From contig CAIQND010000412.1 in NCBI GenBank assembly GCA_903873045.1, positions 1 to 5,169 on the forward strand: DNA of 5,169 nt, given 5' to 3'. This DNA comes from an uncultured Methylococcaceae bacterium (lineage in GTDB: Bacteria; Pseudomonadota; Gammaproteobacteria; Methylococcales; Methylomonadaceae). The notes below the pieces were generated by a model, which did no database searches, was not told the DNA's origin, and saw only the letters and a program-made list of their open reading frames with translations. A program made the translations under genes and the position numbers. Every line of letters begins with the position of its first letter. The stretch's first letter is position 1. Positions 1 through 4,651 of the stretch are shown one piece after another.

Positions 1-1
1 T

Positions 2-709
2 GTGGGCACCATTGCCGCCGCATTCTATCCCAAACCCGTGGTAGTGCGCATGTCCGATTTTAAAACCAATGAATACGCCACCTTATTGGGTGGACGCTGG
101 TTTGAATTTGACGAACCCAACCCGATGATCGGTTTTCGCGGTGCCTCCCGTTACACCCATCCAGCCTACGCAGAAGGCTTTGCGCTCGAATGCGCCGCCA
201 TGAAACGGGTACGCGATGACATGGGCTTGACCAATGTTATCCTGATGATTCCCTTTTGCCGCCGTGTCCAGGAAGCCAAAAAAGTATTAGATTACATGGC
301 CCAACTGGGGTTAACGCGTGGCGAAAATGACCTGGAAATTTATGTGATGTGCGAAATCCCCAATAACGTCATCTCGATTGATGCCTTCTCCCAATATTTT
401 GACGGCTTTTCCATCGGCTCCAATGATCTTACCCAACTAACCTTAGGCGTAGATCGTGATTCCGCGATTGTCGCCGAAGACTTTGACGAACGCGACCCCG
501 GCGTTAAAGAAATGATCCGGCTGGCTGTAGAAGGCTCAAAACGCAACGGTAAACATTGCGGCTTGTGCGGACAAGCGCCGTCGGATTATCCCGAAATGGC
601 AGAATTTCTGGTGGAAATCGGTATCGGCTCCATGAGTTTGAATCCCGATACCGTGTTACAGACTACCCAGTTGGTGCTGGAAACTGAAAAGCGGTTAGGT
701 AGAGCTTAA
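2..709 (+). CDS. ppsA: Phosphoenolpyruvate synthase, C-terminal part (5' truncated by window edge)
   Basis: This is the C-terminal PEP/pyruvate-binding barrel of PEP synthase (pyruvate, water dikinase), a cytoplasmic gluconeogenic enzyme that makes PEP from pyruvate and ATP. The 235 visible residues align end to end with the tail of enterobacterial PpsA. Landmarks, counted from the first visible codon, are FYPKPV (8-13), SDFKTNEYA (18-26), GFRGASRY (44-51), MCEIPNN (116-122, metal-ligand Glu), SIGSNDLTQ (137-145), the catalytic-cysteine loop GLCGQAPSD (187-195, Cys189) and SLNPDTV (212-218). The GTG at the edge is an internal Val codon in a conserved stretch, not a start; roughly 550 residues are missing upstream. 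The stop TAA is followed within 15 bases by a strong palindrome, and no co-directional gene follows closely, so this is probably the end of its transcript. All key C-terminal residues are intact. Confidence 0.97.
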   Translation: MGTIAAAFYPKPVVVRMSDFKTNEYATLLGGRWFEFDEPNPMIGFRGASRYTHPAYAEGFALECAAMKRVRDDMGLTNVILMIPFCRRVQEAKKVLDYMAQLGLTRGENDLEIYVMCEIPNNVISIDAFSQYFDGFSIGSNDLTQLTLGVDRDSAIVAEDFDERDPGVKEMIRLAVEGSKRNGKHCGLCGQAPSDYPEMAEFLVEIGIGSMSLNPDTVLQTTQLVLETEKRLGRA

Positions 710-721
710 GTGGAATAAAAG

Positions 722-759
722 GTAGGATGGGTTTCAGCTATTGCCTCTACCCATCCTAC
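722..759. repeat. Palindromic repeat after ppsA (possible terminator)
   Basis: A perfect 11-bp inverted repeat (GTAGGATGGGT / ACCCATCCTAC) flanks a 16-base loop and starts 13 bases after the ppsA stop. Its position suggests it ends or stabilises the ppsA transcript. There is no T-run right after the stem (the nearest T5 is about 14 bases on), so it is not a canonical intrinsic terminator. The GTAGGATGGGT motif resembles short dispersed intergenic palindromes common in gammaproteobacterial genomes; that reading is inference. Confidence 0.6.
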
Positions 760-786
760 AAGCCACGTACACTTTTTGCTGTGGCG

Positions 787-811
787 CGGGTTAAGGCTAG
801 CGCCTAACCCG
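787..811. repeat. Small palindrome, second of a pair after ppsA
   Basis: CGGGTTA and TAACCCG form a 7-bp stem, extended by GGC/GCC after a one-base bulge, with a TAGC loop. It follows the 722-759 palindrome by under 30 bases, so the two look like one composite dispersed repeat. No coding function is seen from here to 981. Confidence 0.5.
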
Positions 812-981
812 ACAGATATTATTAGTATTTTTGTAAAAAAAGTGTCAACTACTTTTGGGCTTCTGTGAAGGATGCCAATTCTTTTATTGAAAAACAATTT
901 AATTAATTGGTCACGATTGCTCCCAACAATTAAATTTTATATGCTTTGCAAAACCACTATTGGTAGGATAGTATCACCACC

Positions 982-1178
982 ATGAAAATAGAAATTGTCA
1001 CCACACTCAAACGCCAGTAAAGCTGTCTACTTATCGTGAAATCATTGTTGATCCATGCCGTATTTTTTATCGGATTGATCAGAGCAAAATATATATTCTT
1101 TATGTCATGCGTGGAGAAATGCGGCTCCGGCCGCATTTAATTGATGAACGTCTAAAGAGAACAACGATTAAGTCTTAA
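982..1178 (+). pseudogene. Remnant of a Phd/YefM-RelE/ParE toxin-antitoxin locus
   Basis: ATG at 982 opens MKIEIVTTLKRQ and then stops (TAA 1018-1020); this matches the first residues of Phd/YefM-type antitoxins, which normally run to about 80 residues. Overlapping it in another frame, 1014-1178 encodes 54 residues ending at TAA. They begin PVKLSTYREIIVDPCR and continue FYRID, then KIYILYVMRGE and LIDER. This is the C-terminal half of a RelE/ParE toxin, with the typical YREIIV, RIFYR and YIL-V-RGE strands. The toxin's N-terminus and most of the antitoxin are missing. The simplest explanation is one internal deletion joining antitoxin codon 12 to mid-toxin. Neither protein can be functional: the toxin part has no start codon and lacks its N-terminal helices. 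Family assignments come from motif recognition only. Confidence 0.72.
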
Positions 1179-1256
1179 TTTAAACCTCTGTAAGCCGTTC
1201 AAACTTATAAGATCAATCAAGTCTAAGCCATTAATTATGTGATTTTATAATACCTG

Positions 1257-1276
1257 CGTTGTGAAATGGCACAACG
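1257..1276. repeat. Short hairpin CGTTGTG-N6-CACAACG
   Basis: A perfect 7-bp stem with a six-base loop (AAATGG). The arms are TTGTG-N6-CACAA, two bases shorter than the spacing of a CRP site, so a CRP/Vfr operator is not supported. It may belong to the adjacent palindromic repeat or be a binding site for an unidentified regulator. Confidence 0.35.
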
Positions 1277-1288
1277 TTAAACATTTCA

Positions 1289-1347
1289 GGTGGGTGATAG
1301 AAGCACCCATTCGGTGTATGACGCTTCGCTTATACACCCTACGCACC
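1289..1347. repeat. Double-hairpin dispersed repeat
   Basis: Two adjacent stems: TGGGTG/CACCCA (1291-1296 with 1304-1309), and GGTGTAT/ATACACC (1313-1319 with 1332-1338), the latter extended by further pairs towards a CGCTTCGC-type loop. The arrangement and the CTTCGCTTATACACCCTACGCACC-like wording are typical of REP-like intergenic repeats in gammaproteobacteria. Copy number cannot be seen from one window. Confidence 0.5.
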
Positions 1348-1586
1348 TTACAAATAGCCATTGCCGTTTGTTTGCTTCAATTGATTTTATTTGGATTATT
1401 TGCCAAGAACAGAAATGGATAATGGTTAAAATTCAGAGTCGCAAGGATTACAGTTAATTGCTCAGATTGAGAGCATGATTTTCGTAACATAACGTTTTAT
1501 TAATAGTGAGATAAAAACCACCTACACTGATATTGATTTCACCCCCTCCTTTTTTGCTACACAGCAACCTAAAACAGGCTAATGAG

Positions 1587-2321
1587 ATGGATCCCGATTT
1601 GCCAAAAAACTCATGTTCAGATTGCCGATTATCTGATTTGTGTCTTCCTTATGGATTACAAATTAATGAGGTCGAGCAACTTGCAAATATTATAAAAGAT
1701 AAACGGCTTTTACGATCGGATGAATTATTGTATTCACAAAATGACCAGTGCCACAGCTTATATGCCGTTAAGTCAGGTTCTTTTCGAAGTTTTATTGTTA
1801 ATGCCGAGGGTATCGAGCAAACGATAGGGTTTTATTTGCCCGGTGAGCTAATGGGCTTGGATGCCTTATTGCATGGACGCTTTAGCTGTTCTTTGGTGGC
1901 GCTGGAAACGGGTTCGGTCTGCGAACTGCCGTTATCCCGCCTCAATGAGTTATACGCTGAAATACCCAGTCTTCAACACCAGATGATGCGAATTTTAAGC
2001 AAGGAAATTGCCTCAGACCGTGAACAGATATTGTTGCTTGGACATCGTACGGCAAAAGAAAGAATGGCAACATTTTTATTGATGCTGTCAATTCGCTATG
2101 GTGCTTTGGGGTATTCAAACACTGACTTTAACTTGAGTATGCGTCGTCAGGATATTGCAAATTTTCTGGGGCTTAGTAATGAAACAATCAGTCGTCAACT
2201 GACTGAATTGAGTAAAGCGGGTGTTATTATCGTCAAGCAACGGGTCATTCAAATTATTGACCTCAATTTACTCAAGTCGATTGTCGAACCCTGTTACGGG
2301 GAAGCATTTGCTGTCAGCTGA
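1587..2321 (+). CDS. fnr: Fnr/Anr-type oxygen-sensing transcriptional regulator
   Basis: A global regulator of the Crp-Fnr family. In the family it binds a [4Fe-4S] cluster without oxygen, dimerises and activates or represses genes through TTGAT-N4-ATCAA sites. From the Met at 1587 it has 244 residues, the normal length. Cys10, Cys13 and Cys19 in the N-terminal CSDCRLSDLCLPYGL segment and Cys112 in GSVCELP match E. coli Fnr Cys20/23/29/122 with a constant offset of 10. A cyclic-nucleotide-like beta-roll covers about 30-115, the dimer helix about 125-155, and the helix-turn-helix about 185-213. The recognition residues are Glu199, Ser202 and Arg203 (NETISRQL). The frame can be extended to a TTG at 1533, but the ATG at 1587 is preferred: AGG lies 8 bases upstream and the extra 18 residues have no Fnr counterpart. 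A perfect FNR site lies about 400 bases downstream, before a convergent lipoprotein gene. All cluster ligands are intact, so it should be functional. Confidence 0.96.
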   Translation: MDPDLPKNSCSDCRLSDLCLPYGLQINEVEQLANIIKDKRLLRSDELLYSQNDQCHSLYAVKSGSFRSFIVNAEGIEQTIGFYLPGELMGLDALLHGRFSCSLVALETGSVCELPLSRLNELYAEIPSLQHQMMRILSKEIASDREQILLLGHRTAKERMATFLLMLSIRYGALGYSNTDFNLSMRRQDIANFLGLSNETISRQLTELSKAGVIIVKQRVIQIIDLNLLKSIVEPCYGEAFAVS

Positions 2322-2398
2322 CTGAGCAAACTTTATTGGTATCGATGGTGATATTGCCGGTGAAATAGTATTTATTTTGCTGCGATCGATGATGTTTT

Positions 2399-2441
2399 GC
2401 TGCCAAGAATGGACAACTCATTCGTTGTTCATTTCGGCAGC
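2399..2441. other. Long imperfect hairpin between convergent fnr and lipoprotein gene
   Basis: GCTGCC (2399-2404) pairs with GGCAGC (2436-2441). Inside, an imperfect stem closes with ACAAC/GTTGT around a six-base loop (TCATTC). It sits between the stops of two converging genes (2321 and 2480), where a two-way terminator would be expected. Neither strand has a T-run after the stem, so an intrinsic terminator is not proven; it may be an mRNA 3'-end stabiliser or a dispersed repeat. Confidence 0.4.
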
Positions 2442-2479
2442 GACCACTCTACATCAACTTAATCCGCTTTAAAAATCGC

Positions 2480-2602
2480 CTATTTTTCTAATGATGATGA
2501 AGGCTTTTCAGCGCCTGGTTTACTTGGGCCGGTACCTGAATCACAGGCTGTAAGTGTCATAACAGCAATAACAAGCAATAATAAATGGCTAATAATTTTC
2601 AT
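2480..2602 (-). CDS. Small (40-residue) lipoprotein, predicted Fnr-activated
   Basis: A short frame encodes a textbook lipoprotein precursor. Lys2 is followed by a hydrophobic stretch (SHLLLLVIAVM, 5-15), then the lipobox LTAC (17-20) with Cys20 as the lipidation site, then a 20-residue hydrophilic tail (DSGTGPSKPG, then Ser/Lys-rich, ending SSSLEK). The mature product would be a 21-residue lipid-anchored peptide. The ATG at 2602 has a purine-rich GAGAAG about 6 bases upstream as ribosome-binding site. The residue after Cys is Asp, which in enterobacteria favours inner-membrane retention (the +2 rule; transfer to this organism is inference). It is not LptM/YifL, because the CGLKGPLY signature is absent. 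It lies convergent to fnr, with a class II FNR-type promoter about 90 bases upstream. The function is unknown; a link to anaerobic or microaerobic envelope physiology is inferred from the promoter only. Confidence 0.75.
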   Translation of the reverse strand: MKIISHLLLLVIAVMTLTACDSGTGPSKPGAEKPSSSLEK

Positions 2603-2687
2603 GGGTTCTTCTCGTTTGTTAGTATAAATCGACAGTTGCTGCTACCTGAAAATGCTGGGGTAAGCAGATTTTTTATCCTTATTCGGG

Positions 2688-2736
2688 AATGGCTATTCTT
2701 ACATTAAAAGTCACACTTGATATTGATCCAGATCAA
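2688..2736 (-). promoter_or_regulatory. FNR box and extended -10 element for the small lipoprotein gene
   Basis: TTGAT-CCAG-ATCAA at 2723-2736 is a perfect match to the Fnr/Anr consensus. Read on the minus strand, an extended -10 (TG-T-AAGAAT; AAGAAT at 2700-2695) lies downstream. If the box is centred at -41.5, this hexamer falls exactly at -12 to -7, the class II activator arrangement, with a predicted transcript start near 2688 and a leader of about 86 bases before the ATG at 2602. No good -35 hexamer is needed or seen. An extra half-site TTGAT (2717-2721) overlaps. The regulator itself is encoded on the other side of the lipoprotein gene. Confidence 0.7.
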
Positions 2737-2817
2737 GAACTCATCAAATAAAGTAATTTCACTTGGCTTATTGTGGCCCTTCATTTGGCCTAAAAGCCCG
2801 ATGTTTAAACCAGCAAA

Positions 2818-2839
2818 AAAGATTGATTAAAGATTGATT
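2818..2839. repeat. Tandem duplication of an 11-bp unit
   Basis: AAAGATTGATT occurs twice head to tail with no mismatch (2818-2828 and 2829-2839). It lies just left of the nested inverted repeat. It is probably a slippage product; no function is evident. Confidence 0.6.
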
Positions 2840-2846
2840 AGGAATA

Positions 2847-2934
2847 CGCACGAAATAACTTAGGTATCTTGCTCCCTCTCCCTTCGGGAGAGGGTTGGGG
2901 TGAGGGGATATAAATGGTCAAGTTATTTCATGCG
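2847..2934. repeat. Nested inverted repeat with REP-like GC hairpin
   Basis: The outer arms CGCACGAAATAACTT (2847-2861) and AAGTTATTTCATGCG (2920-2934) are inverted copies with one mismatch in 15. Inside lies a perfect 9-bp hairpin CCCTCTCCC-TTC-GGGAGAGGG (2874-2894) followed by TTGGGGTGAGGGG. The inner sequence is of a kind widely scattered between genes of proteobacteria. The outer arms suggest a larger mobile or palindromic unit of about 90-100 bp, for example a MITE or REP doublet. No transposase is nearby. Confidence 0.6.
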
Positions 2935-2959
2935 CGTTCATTAATAAAAATGTAACTAC

Positions 2960-3187
2960 TCAGCCCAATTCTAATGGCCGGACGTGATATTCATCCCGTC
3001 CGTAACGTTTGTTGTTATCGGTATTACAAAAACTACCAAACTGCCAACCACTACAATCCAAACCTTTGAAGCGGAGCGCATGCCCCGCCTCGCTCAGTTT
3101 ATTTAAAAAATCGCTCCTAACCCCGGCCTCCGAGAATGTGTTGGTTTTTAGTTGGAGCAGACTGGTAAGTAGGTGAGCAAAAGTCTT
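2960..3187 (-). other. Start-less open frame, possible remnant of an unrecognised gene
   Basis: A 75-codon open stretch ends at TGA (2962-2960) and begins right after an in-frame stop inside the 3178-3193 inverted-repeat arm. It has no ATG or GTG codon at all. Its C-terminal half reads like real protein: LNKLSEAGHALRF, then GLDCSGWQFGSF, then RYGRDEYHVRPLELG before the stop. I do not recognise the family. It is not the lectin-type sequence encoded by the template repeat (no RGGSW or GFRL motif), so it is not a variable repeat by sight. It may be the tail of a gene whose front was lost when the inverted repeat inserted, or chance. Confidence 0.3.
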
Positions 3188-3271
3188 TTAACAAAATAAA
3201 ATACCGTCAACTTCATATAGTCTGCTTGCGGCAAGCACTTTGTCATGTTAAGAAATGTTAAAAGACTTTTG
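3178..3271. repeat. 94-bp inverted-repeat element (MITE-like) next to the retroelement
   Basis: CAAAAGTCTTTTAACA (3178-3193) and TGTTAAAAGACTTTTG (3256-3271) are perfect 16-bp inverted copies about 62 bases apart. Weaker symmetry continues outward (TAAGTA on the left, TACTTA on the right), so the ends could reach about 3163 and 3286. In the middle is a second perfect hairpin, TGCTTG-CGG-CAAGCA (3223-3237). No gene fits inside. It resembles a small non-autonomous mobile element or a large cruciform; no clear target-site duplication was found. Confidence 0.6.
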
Positions 3272-3302
3272 AACGATTACTTAGTTCACGACCCATAAAT
3301 CA

Positions 3303-3431
3303 CCGCAACCTTGCGGAAGCTATTTGGCTGTATCATCCTGACGAGCCTGAAGGCGATGCCATGGACACCCACTGACGCACTTCCAATACCCGTAGGTATT
3401 ATGAATTCTGGTTTAAATCAAGGCGAACCTT
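3303..3431 (-). ncRNA. Structured region after the DGR template repeat (putative template-RNA 3' part)
   Basis: Read on the minus strand after the template repeat, three compact hairpins follow: CAAGG-TTCG-CCTTG (3432-3419), AATACC-TACG-GGTATT (3400-3385) and CCGCA-AGGT-TGCGG (3316-3303). The first two carry UNCG tetraloops, the second with the very stable C(UACG)G closing. In the Bordetella phage DGR, RNA 3' of the template repeat is needed for cDNA priming by RT-Avd; by analogy this stretch may be the 3' part of the template RNA. Ends and transcription are unproven. On the plus strand a start-less 37-codon frame (3262-3375) crosses the area. Confidence 0.4.
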
Positions 3432-3574
3432 GACGGCAGGCGGGCGGACTGGCGAGCCGAAAACCGATGTTGTTGTTGCGGTTATCGGGCGTGTTCCTGT
3501 TGCGGTAGGCCGAACGCACGTTCTGTGGTTCATTATTCCAGGAACCACCTCGCAACACACGGAGAGACTCGGCA
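3432..3574 (-). repeat. DGR template repeat (TR)
   Basis: Read on the minus strand directly after the RT stop, this encodes the C-terminus of a C-type-lectin/formylglycine-generating-enzyme-like protein: SLRVLRGGSWNN, then VRSAYRNRN and NNNIGFRLAS. RGGSW and GFRL are the classical borders of lectin-fold variable repeats. Between the Trp codon and the Ile codon (3537-3469), 9 of 23 codons are AAT or AAC, the hallmark of templates whose adenines are randomised: AAY codons can change to many residues but never to a stop. The following 36 bases (3467-3432) contain one adenine, as expected for the invariant IMH-like end. The frame has no start and is a template, not a gene; it runs to TGA at 3420-3418. 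Exact TR borders need comparison with a variable repeat, and none is in the window. Confidence 0.9.
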
Positions 3575-4639
3575 TCACCCTCGCTTAAAGATTATAGACG
3601 CGAACAATGTTTTCCGCAAACCTTCGGTTTCACCGTGGATAGCATGACCTATCCAGCTTCTCACTCGTGGGTGTATTTGCTCCCAATCCAACTTGCCTTG
3701 ACGATAAAGCTGAGCCATTTTTCGAAATCGACGGTTAAAGGCATGTCCATTATCGTTGCGCAGCTTTCGCTTATGCGGGAATACCTGATAACCGAATAAA
3801 TCGATACCACGACAGGTATGGTAGATATGCGCTTTGCGTGGATGCAAGTGCAATCGATCTTCAGCCAGCCGTTCACGCAGTTTTTCACGAAGCTCATGCA
3901 AGCTGTTTTTGTCCCTGCCTAGAATCACCAGATCATCGACATACCTGAGATAGGGGCTGATCTTAAGTTGCTCCTGGATAAAATGATCCACGTCATCCAG
4001 GTAAAGATTGGCGAGAAACTGGCTGGTTAAGTTCCCAATGGGCAATCCGGTGCGCCGTTCGATTAATGTCAGCAAATCATCTCCCAGAAAATAATCAAAG
4101 TCTGACCGCCCTGTTGCCACCGGCGTGGTATCAATAATTCGATCAAATAAATCCAGAACAAATTTGTCTTTCAGGTAATGACGCAGCTTTTCTTTCAAGA
4201 TCACGTGATCAATAGAGGGAAAATATTGCTGAATATCCATCTTTAATACGTAAGGATATTTTTTTGACCATTCTTGATAGCGATTTACCGCAGCATGTAC
4301 GCCTTTACCTTGACGACAAGCGTAACTGTCGAAAATGAAGCGGCGATCAATGGCGGGTTCAATGACATTCATTAACGCATGATGAACCACACGATCCCGA
4401 AACGGGGCAGCAGCAATCTGACGTTTTTTACGCTCGTAAATGGTAAATAGCCGATAAGGGCCGGGTTGATAACTGAAATCGATGAGGTCTTGCTGCAAGC
4501 TGAGCAGCTCGCTTTCTAAATTTAGTGTAAATTCAGCGACAGCCGGTTTTGACTGTTTACCTTTGCGAGCCTTGCGGTAAGCACTGAGCAGATTATCAAA
4601 GCAAGTGACATCAGGCCAAATTCTACCCAAGCGTTTCAT
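3575..4639 (-). CDS. DGR reverse transcriptase
   Basis: A 354-residue RNA-directed DNA polymerase of the diversity-generating-retroelement class; it copies the adjacent template repeat into cDNA with errors at adenines. The N-terminus MKRLGRIW and LLSAYRKARKGK (17-28) is typical of the family and supports this start. The RT core shows Asp135 in LKMDIQQYFPSIDH (motif A), GLPIGNLTSQFLANLYLDD (198-216) and YVDD (233-236) with Asp235 and Asp236; these complete the catalytic triad. The IGNLTSQ segment, with SQ where group II intron and retron enzymes have a different residue, is diagnostic for DGR enzymes. GYQVFPHKRKLRNDN (283-297) is the late motif. The C-terminal part (300-354) is basic and presumably binds RNA. 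There is no maturase or endonuclease domain. The gene starts 12 bases after avd, without a clear Shine-Dalgarno, so coupled translation is likely; its stop abuts the template repeat. All key residues are present. Confidence 0.97.
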   Translation of the reverse strand: MKRLGRIWPDVTCFDNLLSAYRKARKGKQSKPAVAEFTLNLESELLSLQQDLIDFSYQPGPYRLFTIYERKKRQIAAAPFRDRVVHHALMNVIEPAIDRRFIFDSYACRQGKGVHAAVNRYQEWSKKYPYVLKMDIQQYFPSIDHVILKEKLRHYLKDKFVLDLFDRIIDTTPVATGRSDFDYFLGDDLLTLIERRTGLPIGNLTSQFLANLYLDDVDHFIQEQLKISPYLRYVDDLVILGRDKNSLHELREKLRERLAEDRLHLHPRKAHIYHTCRGIDLFGYQVFPHKRKLRNDNGHAFNRRFRKMAQLYRQGKLDWEQIHPRVRSWIGHAIHGETEGLRKTLFASIIFKRG

Positions 4640-4651
4640 GGTTTGAGGATT

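Larger units (their letters stand above)
1179..1586. other. Intergenic region between the TA remnant and fnr
   Basis: About 400 bases without a convincing gene. It holds the hairpin at 1257-1276 and the paired palindromes at 1289-1347. From about 1350 the DNA is AT-rich and must contain the fnr promoter. No FNR box (TTGAT-N4-ATCAA) is present here, so autoregulation of fnr is not visible. No sigma70 promoter with good spacing could be chosen with confidence. Confidence 0.5.

Noticed and set aside
340..546. 68-residue minus-strand frame inside ppsA
   Set aside because: It lies fully antisense to a well conserved enzyme domain and has no recognisable features.
706..897. 63-residue minus-strand frame after ppsA
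   Set aside because: It runs through the two palindromic repeats, and its composition is explained by them; no ribosome-binding site or protein-like motif was seen.
1259..1274. CRP/Vfr operator at the TTGTG-N6-CACAA palindrome
   Set aside because: The spacing between TGTG and CACA is two bases short of the CRP consensus, and no promoter element is suitably placed.
1318..1422. 34-codon plus-strand frame with a hydrophobic segment (IAIAVCLLQLILFGLFA), a possible membrane peptide
   Set aside because: Its start and first 10 codons lie in the 1289-1347 dispersed repeat, there is no ribosome-binding site, and the hydrophobic part comes from T-rich DNA.
1533..1586. Longer fnr start at a TTG codon, adding 18 residues
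   Set aside because: The extra residues match nothing in Fnr proteins, TTG is a rare start, and the ATG at 1587 has an AGG ribosome-binding site 8 bases upstream and gives the normal cysteine spacing from the N-terminus.
2399..2441. Intrinsic terminator for fnr or the lipoprotein gene
   Set aside because: The stem is good, but neither strand has the T-run needed directly after it, so it is listed only as a hairpin.
3661..3897. 78-residue minus-strand frame inside the RT gene
   Set aside because: It is an out-of-frame shadow on the same strand as the RT, which has full motif support.
3575..4639. RT as part of a group II intron, retron or abortive-infection system
   Set aside because: No maturase or endonuclease domain and no msr/msd-like RNA were seen. 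The IGNLTSQ motif, the adjacent Avd and the AAY-rich template all point to a DGR.
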